64,000 bases of DNA from Pythium myriotylum (taxonomy: Eukaryota; Oomycota; Peronosporomycetes; Pythiales; Pythiaceae): NCBI GenBank assembly GCA_023091665.1, contig JALJCQ010000004.1, positions 1,860,001-1,924,000 of the forward strand, written 5' to 3'. The first letter of the stretch is position 1, and each line of letters begins with the position of its first letter. The translations under genes and the position numbers were made by a program. Positions 46,182 through 55,067 of the stretch are shown one piece after another. The notes under the pieces are model-generated. The model had not been told where the DNA came from and made no database searches. It saw nothing but the letters and a program-made list of their open reading frames with translations.

Positions 46182-48465
46182 TTAGTAGCCCCTTCTGATC
46201 GCTCCAATGGAGAGCTCAGGCAGAGTCTGTTGCACTTGACGACTTTCACCTCGATCGTTTGCCTTCCTCCTCATGTCTGCTGCTGTGTTCGCTTTTGATA
46301 CAGGTCGAACCGCTGGTAGAGGCGACTCCCCCGCGTTGATCGGTCTTCCTACCGGTGGAAGAAGCCCGTTCAACGCGGCGTGATTCGTCTCGTTATTCGA
46401 GAGATTCTGCCGCACACGCTCTTCGCGTTGGAGCCGCTGTTTTCGTAGGCGTTCCTTGTCAAGGTTCTTCAGCTCAGATCGCAAATCTTTGGCGTGTTTC
46501 AGGCGGTCCTCTGTCGACACAGCCTCCTGACCGAATGGCTTAAATTCTCCTGTTGAGGATGAGTCACATCCTCTTGTAGAGGAACACCTGGAATGAGTTT
46601 CTCTCGACATCACGCGATGTGTGCGAGAGAACGAGGATGTCGGTTTTGCTGCTAGATTTGCTAGCAGCGGTAGATGCTGTGGCGCGTGCCCAATCGACAA
46701 CCCGGCGATATCTGTCGCTGGTTTATCAACATTCAGTTCCTTCGTTGTGGGCTTGGGTCCAGTCTTTGGGCGCTTGTCGTGGCTAGAAAGATGTCCAATA
46801 GCTGGCACTTGCTGTTGGTTGTGGAGAGGCATCACGCAGAAAGAAGGATCGAGTACGGATGCCGTTGAGGGCTTTGGCGGGTCCTCGAGCTGCGAGGGCT
46901 TCGATTTCGTCGTGAGATAGTGGAGGCCGGGAAATAGGACGTATCCGCAAGATGGATTGGGGCACGTATAAACTTGGGAGAGAATTGAACGCGCTAAACA
47001 GCTCTCGTGGAAAGCGTGCTAAAGACATTGGGTGGTGATCTTGAGCAGGTAATCACTAATCATTGAGAAAATCACAATACTGACCCCACAAATTACTTGT
47101 CGGACATCGGCTTGGATGCGTAGGCTCTGTCTACACACGCAGCAAGACGCTCCTTGCTCTCCAAACGATTTCGTATTGGCGGCAGCAATTCTTTGCCCTC
47201 CGAGCGTCGATAGCAGATAGTCTTGGATGGGGTGCTTGCCCTGCTGATCTAACTGCAAGAGGAGATCGTAATCGTTTGTCGTCAACTCCCGACCTTGTAG
47301 TTCTTGTGCCAACTCGGCGTTCACAGTGGCGCTGCGCTGCTGGGTCGATCGTGGTGCCGGTATCCATGCGTCCGACACCAGCTTCTTCATGACGAAGCTG
47401 TGGTTGATGTGAGCATTCATCTCTGATGATACCGAGAATCGAGTTAGCCCATATGATCGAACATGAAAGTGATCAATAACACCCACTGAAGCAGCGATCG
47501 CAGAGGTCCACGCTCTTGCACTGGACGCAGCGGTACCGCTCATTACGGATGGGCTTGGTCTGACAATTTTTACAGCCCACGCCCTTGTGGACGTTTGGTG
47601 CTTTGTTAGCCACTTCCATCTCCTTTCTGAGCTCCGTGAGCGCGAGGTCGCCCCAATCGTGACGGCAAAGCGGGCAGATGAGATGCTCTTTCGACTGTTT
47701 GCGGCTCTCACCAAAGACTTTCACTGCGGCAAGCAAAAAAGCAGATCATCAGCCCAAAAACGCCGCCGAGTCCGTCCTTGAGCTCCAAACGCACTGCATT
47801 CGATGTGGAAATTGTTGCCGCAGCCCTTGCGGCAGAACGTGAGCGGCTGATCGGCCGCCATTTCTTCCTGACAGATTGCACAGACTTCGCCCTCGACAAG
47901 TTCGTGGCGAGTCGCGTCGGCGCCGTCTCCGTCTGCGGGCGAGTCGCCGTTTTCATCTTTCTTCTGACGCTTGAGAAAGGGCCCAGCATGTTTGGGCGGC
48001 GGCGCGCGGCTCTTTTCTCGGTAGTCGCCTCGCAGTAGCGCGTCAATCTAGAAAGCTCATTAGCGGGGAAAGTATAACGAGCAGATCCGTCGGCTGGCTG
48101 ACCTCCGAGTCGATCAGCGATTTCTGCCACACGATGGGCGTCGTCGCCGGGACGCGAAGCACCTGCAGTTCGCACAATTTGTGGGGGGTGAGACCGACGT
48201 ATGCGAACCTACATTGTAGTCAACGCCAGCTCAATACCTTGAGCATGACAAAGAGCACGTGGATGCAGACGTCGGCGTCGCCGCACGAGCAGCTCTGCAG
48301 CGCGCCGATGAGCACCTTGTGCTTCTTGTCGCTGTGCTGCTCCTGCACGACGTACGAGGTCGGGCCGCTCGTCTGCACGAGGTAGAACGTCGTGGCGAGC
48401 GTCTCGTCGATGCGCTGGCGCACGCTGTCGGGCGCCTTGGCACGGTACGGCGCGAGGCGGCTCAT
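46182..48465 (-). CDS. ZSWIM2-type SWIM/RING/ZZ/RING E3 ubiquitin ligase, six exons
   Basis: Exons by splice reading: 48465-48238, 48162-48103, 48047-47792, 47723-47487, 47422-47085 and 47018-46182, giving 651 residues (human ZSWIM2 is 633). Domains in order: SWIM finger CSCGDADVCIH (59-69), the family sequence VLRVP...PIVWQKSLID, RING-1 from CAICQEEM (152) with FHIECM and CPLC, ZZ finger (C-x2-C pairs in GCKNCQTKP, YRCVQC, LCDRCF, then H-x2-H), RING-2 (CCVCRQ, CGHAFHESC, CPNPSC), and a basic helical C-terminus. Such proteins act as E3 ligases, in animals mainly in germ cells and apoptosis. The exon 3 donor (GTTTGG) is weak and was set by protein continuity. The stop lies only 16 bp from that of the headerless kinase gene. 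Confidence 0.9.
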
Positions 48466-48704
48466 GAAGAGGTTTCATGCCTTGGGCGCAGCTCATGAGG
48501 AGCTACTCGTACTTAGTCGAAACATGGATTCACTGGTAGTAGTTCGTTTAAGTGCGAATATCGATGAAAGCGGGAAAACGAAATATTAGGAAACGGTTGC
48601 GACAATACCACTAACGTAAAACAGCAGTTCATTGCCGACATCAGTTTTTTGCCGCAACAGAAATATTATCCAATCACGGATCTTCGTTCGGATATTTGCA
48701 AATA

Positions 48705-48718
48705 CCGCATGGAATCGC
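48705..48718. repeat. Left terminal inverted repeat of the pogo-like element
   Basis: The sequence CCGCATGGAATCGC is preceded by TA and is the exact reverse complement of 50423-50436. Confidence 0.85.
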
Positions 48719-48857
48719 ATGTAAACCACACCGTTGTTCAGTCGCAGACGTCGACGAGGCGGCGTCCTCTATTACGGTGTGAATGTAAATTACATCATCG
48801 ACTGTAAGTTACGAAGGTCTCTATCAATTATCATGTTACGCAAACCAATGTATTGAA

Positions 48858-50280
48858 TTAGGCATCGAACTCATCTTCGCTACCTAGCTCTTCAGTGCTG
48901 AGATGACGCTCCTAAAGGATCTGGGCCACTGCAGTGCATCGATCTTGAATGTGTGCTCGCTCGAATCCGGAGCAGATGGATCTCTGGCTCATCTTGTCCC
49001 ATGCAGACACGACCCACTGACAGACTTGCTCCATCTTCGGGGCTTCCAACTTGAACGGGTTGGCTGGGACGTGGCGCTCGAGTTGGTCCATCAGTGCGTC
49101 GACCCACGTCGCTCGAATCTGATCTTTGAACGGTTTCATCCATGAGATATCAGCTGGTTGACAGACTGACGTTAGCCCACCGGGCACCTTCATGAGATGG
49201 ACGTTGATCTCAGCAGCATACTTGCGCACGTCTGGCGTCCAGTGACCGGAAAACTCATCCAGCAGCAGCAGTACTGGTTTCTCGGGCTCTTCGCGATTAC
49301 CGAAATGCTTTTTGAGAAAAAAGAAGATGAATTTTCTCGTTCCACCAGCCAGATTTGTTACCGTACACTCGCATGCCTGTGGATGACTGGATTTGTTTGA
49401 CCTTTGACCACGTTCGAATCCCGAAACCGTGGCGATCTTTCACGTTGGCAGCTGCGACGTGTGCGAGTTTTGATAGCGTGGTCTTCAAGATCACAGTTGG
49501 CTTCATTTTGTTGCCGATAGAGTCTGCCAGAAGCATCACAGTTGCACGGGTCTTGGTTCCGCTGGCACATCGGATCCACACTGTTTTGGACCCGGTTTGC
49601 TCGATGGTTCGTTTAGGAATGTACTCAAACATAACAGCTAAAAACCGTGAGATTTCCATTTTAATGAATTATGCAATACTACATACCTGTCTGGTCGGCG
49701 TTGTAGACTCTGTCGACTTTAAGTTCAGCGATCTTTTCACGGACTTTTCGGCCGAACGCCTCTGCTTTTTCAGCGGCGTCAGCTGGGCGAATTTTGCCTT
49801 GGCGGGTCTTAGCACGGAGGGAGAGATGGTGGCGCTGACGGAAGCGCTTCTGCCACGCCTTCGAGCCGATGAAGCCGGTGATGGAAAGAGCGGTGGCGGC
49901 CTTCACGGCCTTCTTCGCCAGCATCACACTAGAAATCGGCACGCCTTCCCCACGCAGACGATTGACCCACACGACCAACTTTTCTTCCTCTGCGCGGGGA
50001 AGGCGAGTTCCTGAGCCCAATGGGCGCTGCTTCTTTTCTGGCTGGTTCTGGGGCGGCGTGCCAACTCCGTGATGCGTTCAGCATCCTCTTTCCACGCTTA
50101 GACACTTCGGCGGCGTGAGTCGTATTATTCTGGTTCTAAAAATGGGAAAACAGTGTTGATGGCTACATGGACGTCAGAACTATCAGCCCAAATCTGCAGT
50201 GTCCGCAGCTTCTGCGCAGGTGTGATCGGATCACGAGGGGCGAGCTCCTTTCGGCGCGCCTTACGCGGTCTTTCTGCCAT
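48858..50280 (-). pseudogene. Broken pogo-like transposase (CENP-B HTH plus DDE_1)
   Basis: Transposase similarity begins at the ATG at 50280 (MAERPRKARRKELAP, helix-turn-helix style). It continues through a second DNA-binding segment (49980-49700) into the DDE_1 catalytic core. Aspartates are visible in YNADQT, in LLLLDEFSGH, and in the late QPADISWMKPFK. A 49-nt intron-like gap (49638-49686) joins NADQT to the core. The gene is dead in several ways: stops and frame changes near 50110-50030, a one-base frameshift in the six-A run at 49317-49322, and an in-frame TAG at 48912-48914 before the natural acidic end (EDEFDA, stop at 48858). It is described as it stands; no repaired version is implied. 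Confidence 0.85.
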
Positions 50281-50422
50281 CGGCTTGAATGGAAGTGAGT
50301 GGAGGACCTGTGCGTGAGTGAAATTTTTCGCTGTGGTTTACATGCGTAATACAGCTGTACTTTTGAAATGTGTTTTGATTGGTCAATCTCGGCTTGTGGT
50401 TTATATGAGGTGAGATTTATAC

Positions 50423-50436
50423 GCGATTCCATGCGG
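50423..50436. repeat. Right terminal inverted repeat of the pogo-like element
   Basis: The sequence GCGATTCCATGCGG is followed by TA and pairs with the left terminus at 48705-48718. Confidence 0.85.
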
Positions 50437-50508
50437 TATGATTGGTTGATGAAATTTCACAGCGGTTTATTGCCGCAACAGCGTTGGGGAATCCCGCCAA
50501 ACCCAAGA

Positions 50509-50760
50509 ATGGCGCCAAGAAAGCGATGGAGCGAAGACGATATGGAGAAGGCTCTGCGCGAGTATGCGCACGGTGCGAAGACACGCTACTCATCAAGGGC
50601 AAGGACGTATACGCCCAGCTCCACGGGAAGACGCGTGCAAGTGGTTCCATTGGTCGCGGGTGGCTCGACCGCTTTCTCGCCCGTTTCCCCGAGCTGACAG
50701 CCCGGGCACTACCACGAGGGATTCGCTTTGGCACCCGCCGGTCTACATTAAGGTTAGTGA
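50509..50760 (+). pseudogene. Fragment of a second transposase/CENP-B-like DNA-binding gene
   Basis: Beginning 73 bp outside the pogo element, an ATG opens MAPRKRWSEDDMEKALREY, typical of the first helix of a Psq/CENP-B helix-turn-helix. After a frame change the plus strand reads GWLDRFLARFPELTAR, matching the W-x-x-x-F-L-x-R-x-P second DNA-binding domain. Nothing resembling a catalytic core follows. It is probably the 5' stub of another DDE_1 transposase, oriented opposite to its neighbour. Confidence 0.55.
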
Positions 50761-51109
50761 CACTGGGTATTCTATAGTGACCCTCGGTTCCGTCCGCATG
50801 ATTGCACCCTTTTTGTCGTCATTTCCCACCACTCAACCCACTTTTGCGACAATTTTGTGACCAGGCAATAAACTGATGCTCGTGGTTTTCATCGTCGTGT
50901 TTGATACACTCTGTTTCAAACAGTTCACGACCTCTTATAGATTGGCCGTGTCCACACGATAGAGAATGATTTCAACTGAACGGAACATGTTTTAAAACTG
51001 TTTGATTCGGCGATGCGATTGAGTGACGGGGTTTTTCCTTGAGGGTCCAAAAGTCGGCAATAAACTGCTGATTTACGTTACTACAACTTCTACTACTAGT
51101 ACTACTACC
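50761..51109. other. Intergenic sequence downstream of the folate transporter gene
   Basis: About 350 bp of AT-leaning sequence. It includes a CTACTAGTACTACTAC simple-sequence stretch near 51091-51107, right after the BT1 stop codon (3' UTR). No gene was recognised. Confidence 0.5.
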
Positions 51110-52774
51110 TTAGTCGTGGCAGCCGCCGGTGATCTTGAGGCACTTGGTGCTCTCGAAGATGGCGAAGAGGTTGGTCATGATGGACCAGCAGAGCGCGAAG
51201 AGGCAGTAGAAGACGGTGATGGCGCCGAGCGTCTTGTTGCTGCCGCCGTTGCGCTTGAGCTCCTGGGTCTGGGCCTTCTGGCTCGGCAGCATGGGCAGGA
51301 AGAGCAGCGACGCGAGCTTGCAGGCGTAGGCGATCATGATGGTGTAGGTCACGTGCGTGCGCACGTGGTGCGTGTCCTCCATGATGTCGCTGTTCCAGAC
51401 GTCGAAGGCCGCGTCGATGTTCTTGGTGATGGTCAGTGCGAACGGACTCGAGAGGTTCATTACGGTCGTGAGGAGACCGTAGCACGCGCCTTCGTTGCCC
51501 TCACCCGCAAGCTCCACAACGACGTAGGTGGAGACGATGAACGAGACCGAGGCCGGCACCTGCTCGACGATGGGCACGCCTAGCCAGAACCACTGGCTGC
51601 GCACGACGTCCCAGGTCGCAAGCATGGTCACGATGACGTCGACCGAGAGCACGGCGATCATGGTGATGGCGATCACGAAGCGCCAGTTCCAGTGGAGACC
51701 GTACTTGCCCGTGACCGTGAGCGTCACAACCATGACAAAGCTCGCGAGAATCGAGCTGAGGTTGTAGTTGAGGTTGGACGCCTTGATCCAGTAGGCCTGG
51801 ATCGGGTACGCCGAGACGTAGCTGATGCTCGCGAACACGCCCGAGAAGAAGCTGTAGGCGATAACCTGGTAGAAGGCGCGCGACTGTAGCGCCTCCCAGA
51901 GCGTGCGGATGTAGACACCAAAGTTCTGGCGCGCATACTTCTCCTCCTTGACGAAGAACCACGTCAAGAAGATGACCGGCACACAGAAGATCGCGAGGAT
52001 GAGCATGACCTGCGCGAAGCTCAGCGAAAAGTCGAAGTCGCCGTTGTACTCGGGGCCGTTCATGAGGAACGCGAGAATGCAGGACGCGAAGATCTGGAAG
52101 AACGTGCGCACCGTGTAGATTGCCGTCTGCGTGCGACCGCGGATGGCCTCGGGCTCGCGCTGCGCGTACTCGACGACCACAGCGTCTGCCGCCACGTCGG
52201 CTAGGAGGTACCCGAGCGACGCCAACATCATGAGCACGATGTACTTGGCACCAGCGTCCGGCGCGTCCTCGTTCACCTGCACGCCCTCAGCTTCCCAGTC
52301 GGCCGGATCCACGTTCATGTACTCGGGCTTGACAAAGTACGGATCGGGCATGGGCATGATGGCCATGGTGAAGAGGCAGACAGCACACACGGTCCAGCCG
52401 ATCATCATGTACGGACGGCGACGGTAACCGAAGATCGGCAAGTTGTCCGAGAGCATGCCGATGAAGACCTTGAGCGACCACGGGATCGAGAGCAGCGCCG
52501 AGGCCGAGGTCGTGGCCGTGCCTTCCATGTTGAGATAGGCCGTGAGGAACGGGTAGATCATGCTCGGCAGCGTGCCGTACACGAGACCGACCGCGGCATA
52601 CTGCGCGAGCAGGCCGAACGATTCCTTGGAGAGTAGGTGTGGCGCGCCGCCTGCTCGCAGCGCGCCGTCCTCAAAGTCAGGTGTCTGCACGGCGGCGTAC
52701 GCGCCCGTCTTCTCCTTGGTCGTCGAGCTGACGTACGAGAGACGCTCAGCGAGGTCCACTTTGGCGGCCGACAT
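51110..52774 (-). CDS. BT1-family folate/biopterin transporter
   Basis: The 554-residue single-exon product starts at ATG 52774. The hydrophilic N-terminus is followed by about 12 membrane helices arranged as in the major facilitator fold. The BT1 hallmark appears in the second and third helices: a SIPWSLKVFIGMLSDNLP segment followed by GYRRRPYMMIGW, and later a long central loop with EEKYARQNFG. Members of this family move folates, biopterin or S-adenosylmethionine across the plasma membrane in trypanosomatids, plants and oomycetes. The substrate here cannot be read from sequence. The C-terminal tail is short. It has no introns. Confidence 0.92.
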   Translation of the reverse strand: MSAAKVDLAERLSYVSSTTKEKTGAYAAVQTPDFEDGALRAGGAPHLLSKESFGLLAQYAAVGLVYGTLPSMIYPFLTAYLNMEGTATTSASALLSIPWSLKVFIGMLSDNLPIFGYRRRPYMMIGWTVCAVCLFTMAIMPMPDPYFVKPEYMNVDPADWEAEGVQVNEDAPDAGAKYIVLMMLASLGYLLADVAADAVVVEYAQREPEAIRGRTQTAIYTVRTFFQIFASCILAFLMNGPEYNGDFDFSLSFAQVMLILAIFCVPVIFLTWFFVKEEKYARQNFGVYIRTLWEALQSRAFYQVIAYSFFSGVFASISYVSAYPIQAYWIKASNLNYNLSSILASFVMVVTLTVTGKYGLHWNWRFVIAITMIAVLSVDVIVTMLATWDVVRSQWFWLGVPIVEQVPASVSFIVSTYVVVELAGEGNEGACYGLLTTVMNLSSPFALTITKNIDAAFDVWNSDIMEDTHHVRTHVTYTIMIAYACKLASLLFLPMLPSQKAQTQELKRNGGSNKTLGAITVFYCLFALCWSIMTNLFAIFESTKCLKITGGCHD

Positions 52775-53800
52775 GGCGAAGGCTGGACTGGGGACTTGAA
52801 GGCGAATTCAAAAGTGAACTTAAGCCGCTGCGGCCAGTCACGAGTGGGGGAGATGGTCGCGGTGCACACGTGCATGTACATCGCTGTCGACGGAGCATGG
52901 ATTGTGGATAAAAGGCCCCGGAGGAGGAGAGAGAGGGTCTGGTTGTTGACGGCTCGCATCAGTTCGTCTCCACCAGCGGTATTACAGCACGCACTGAACT
53001 CGTCTCTGCTTAGACGATCAGCCCCCGCACGTGAACGCGGCTGAACTCTGCTTAAAAGCTCCTCGTTTTGAGTCGAATCCATTATGCGCGTTGGACAGCC
53101 GCGCCCGGCTATGCAGCAATTGCTGATTCGTACAAAGAGATCAGTTGTCCCGGCTATGGCAGAGCTGCCCAAAAGATTAATGAGCAAAACTTCCCTACTA
53201 AATTAGTATGTCTGCTGGCAAAGCGGCATAAAAAGGGAGAAACCTACTCGTTTAGTGTGTTCTGAACATCTTAATTTTTGGTTGACGCAGTGCGTGTCGT
53301 CCGAGGTGAGCCGCAATCGGATTTCACGATGGCCCACGGTGCGGCGAACGCGAGCATCTCTCCTTTTGGTTCGGATTCCTTTCTGATGAATGTGGTGAAC
53401 TCGGGAGGCTTGGTGAAGAAGCCAAAGATTTTTTGTATGAATCAGCCCCTCAGGGTATCTTCACGTGGAGACTGGGCCACGCACTCGGTCGCTGCGTGAG
53501 ATGTGGGGGCATGCATCGTCTACACGACGGGAACCATTGCTCAGAACTGCACGTTCTGGTCGCGGCTGACGGCGTCCATCACGAGGAATGGAATGCAGTG
53601 GGAAGGGGAAGGATAGGATCAGCCTCTCAAAATCGGAAAGGGCCGACCGCAAGATCTGATGAAGATTGTTGGATGAGTGGTCTTCGAACCCATCCACGGC
53701 ATAATACCAAAGATACAGAGGAACTACCGGAAAATACAGATGGCGGTTCAACTCTCCCCCCGATATAGTGACCTTTTTGGCTCGGCTTGGAGCAAGAGCC

Positions 53801-53837
53801 CATGCGGAGGGGGGGGTAGGGTACCCCCCGGAGCATG
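53801..53837. repeat. Strong G/C hairpin
   Basis: The arms GGGGGGTA (53811-53818) and TACCCCCC (53822-53829) enclose a 3-nt loop. Outer arms CATGC (53801-53805) and GCATG (53833-53837) flank them. It could be a cruciform, a transcription block or a transposon end. Confidence 0.75.
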
Positions 53838-53881
53838 ATCGATTGCGACCCACGCTGTCCAGAATTCATGATCTAAAGGCC

Positions 53882-53979
53882 GATAGCCCCGAAGCGAAGC
53901 GAAGGGTGCTATCTCCCGAGCGTTTAGCGGAGCGTAGCGTAGCGGGCGCGAGCGCTACACGCCGGAGCGATAGCTCCGG
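53882..53979. repeat. Cluster of three hairpins with short GCGAA/GCGTA tandem motifs
   Basis: Hairpins seen are GATAGC...GCTATC (53882-53887 with 53908-53913), GTAGCG...CGCTAC (53939-53944 with 53953-53958), and CCGGAGC-GATA-GCTCCGG (53962-53979). Tandem AGCGA and AGCGT units lie between them. The block is unlike flanking DNA. Confidence 0.7.
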
Positions 53980-54437
53980 AACGGTCACTAAGTCTTGTCG
54001 CCCATCCTGTGATGAGGCATTTTCTGCATCTTTTGTGCGATTTCTGTATTTATCGGTAAAACTTCTGTACTTTTGGTGCTGTGGCCCCATCCACGCGACT
54101 TTAAGAACATGCTCGGAGATGAGCAGTTGCGAGGAGTCTGGAACCCATTGCTAGTCCAATATCATCTACATCCATCCAATCAAAGGAACTTTTGACGAGA
54201 CCATCTCGTCAAGAGCAGTTTCGTCCGAGCATTCCAACTCTCATGTGGTCTAATATCTGGACATATGGCCTATTGTTATGAATTCGTTGAGAATGGGTAA
54301 GCGTTGTGCGTCGAGCTGAAGTGTGGACCCCAGCCGAGGTGCAACTCTCGAGTTCGATTAGGCAGTCTTCGACGATTAATCCTTGGACACGGCTCTGTTG
54401 TAATCGGATCTCATGACAAAATAGCATAACGTTAATT

Positions 54438-54974
54438 ATGAGGGTGCAAACTCGAGTTTTCGGTCTATGTTTAGAGGATTACAGTGCCCGTGGTGGATGG
54501 GGCCGTATGACGCTGCTGGATGAGTATCGGCGGGCAGTGTATGCACCGAGCGAAGACGAGCGAAGGCGACGCCTCTCACCGTAAGTGGTACTTAAGTATC
54601 GGGGTTAGGCCCGTTGGTTCTGTCCCACCACTATGGAATGGCAGATTGCACAACTTGAGTCTGATCACGTTCTGATTTGAAGGCTCACTAGTGTTCGCCC
54701 TGTCAATGCGAGTGGTTCGCCCAGTACAGACCAAGCCAATCGCAATGGTCCTCGCTATCGAGGCAAGAAGCTCAAGCCTGCGAGGTCCTCGATTCGACTC
54801 GAGACAATTTCGCCGTTGGCGAGTACAGCATCCAATGAAGAACCTCAGTTTGATCGCGAAACAAAGGCATCGGTGTCGTCCAAGAACTACTATCCTAAGC
54901 ACAATGAAGTAGTCTTGAGCTCCAATCAGCAAGACAGTGGCTCACCAGCGAACGCTCCACTTCAAAAGAAGTGA
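54438..54974 (+). CDS. Small two-exon hypothetical protein
   Basis: The exons are 54438-54580 and 54683-54974, joined across a 102-nt intron with a strong GTAAGT donor and an AAG acceptor, giving 144 residues. Neither exon reaches the size usual for a single-frame call, but exon 2 is open for 96 codons and codon use is protein-like. Exon 1 contains YSARGGWGRMTLLDEYRRAV and a basic ERRRRL. Exon 2 is Ser/Asn/Lys-rich (GPRYRGKKLKPARSS, SNQQDSGSPANAPLQKK) and looks disordered. No family was recognised. It lies 93 bp upstream of the LRR-IQ gene on the same strand. Confidence 0.5.
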
Positions 54975-55067
54975 GACCACAGGGCGCATGACCCGCCAGT
55001 TAATAAACATCTGACGGATTCTCGTGTCAAATATCGTAGATCGTCAATTCTCAACCGGCTCGTCGTG

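Larger units (their letters stand above)
48705..50436 (-). mobile_element. Pogo/Tigger-like DNA transposon, about 1.73 kb, decayed
   Basis: The termini are inverted: CCGCATGGAATCGC at 48705-48718 and its exact complement at 50423-50436. Both are flanked outside by TA (48703-48704 and 50437-50438), the Tc1/mariner-pogo target duplication. Inside the perfect 14 bp, both ends share further weak similarity (…TAAACCACA…). A CENP-B/DDE_1 transposase relic on the minus strand fills the interior. Length, TA flanks and transposase type agree with one another. Confidence 0.85.
52775..54437. other. 1.7-kb intergenic region with hairpin block
   Basis: The first 100 bp upstream of the transporter probably hold its promoter. 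The rest shows short open frames without recognisable domains (for example a 57-codon frame from an ATG at 53329). Between 53800 and 53980 it holds a series of strong hairpins, annotated separately. Confidence 0.5.

Noticed and set aside
53278..53499. Small frame reading MAHGAANASISPFGSDSF...
   Set aside because: It has 57 codons from its ATG, no splice partner and no recognisable family. It is not strong enough to annotate.
53640..53720. tRNA-like B-box on the minus strand (GGGTTCGAAGACC)
   Set aside because: The last bases do not fit the B-box consensus, and no A-box or acceptor stem could be paired.
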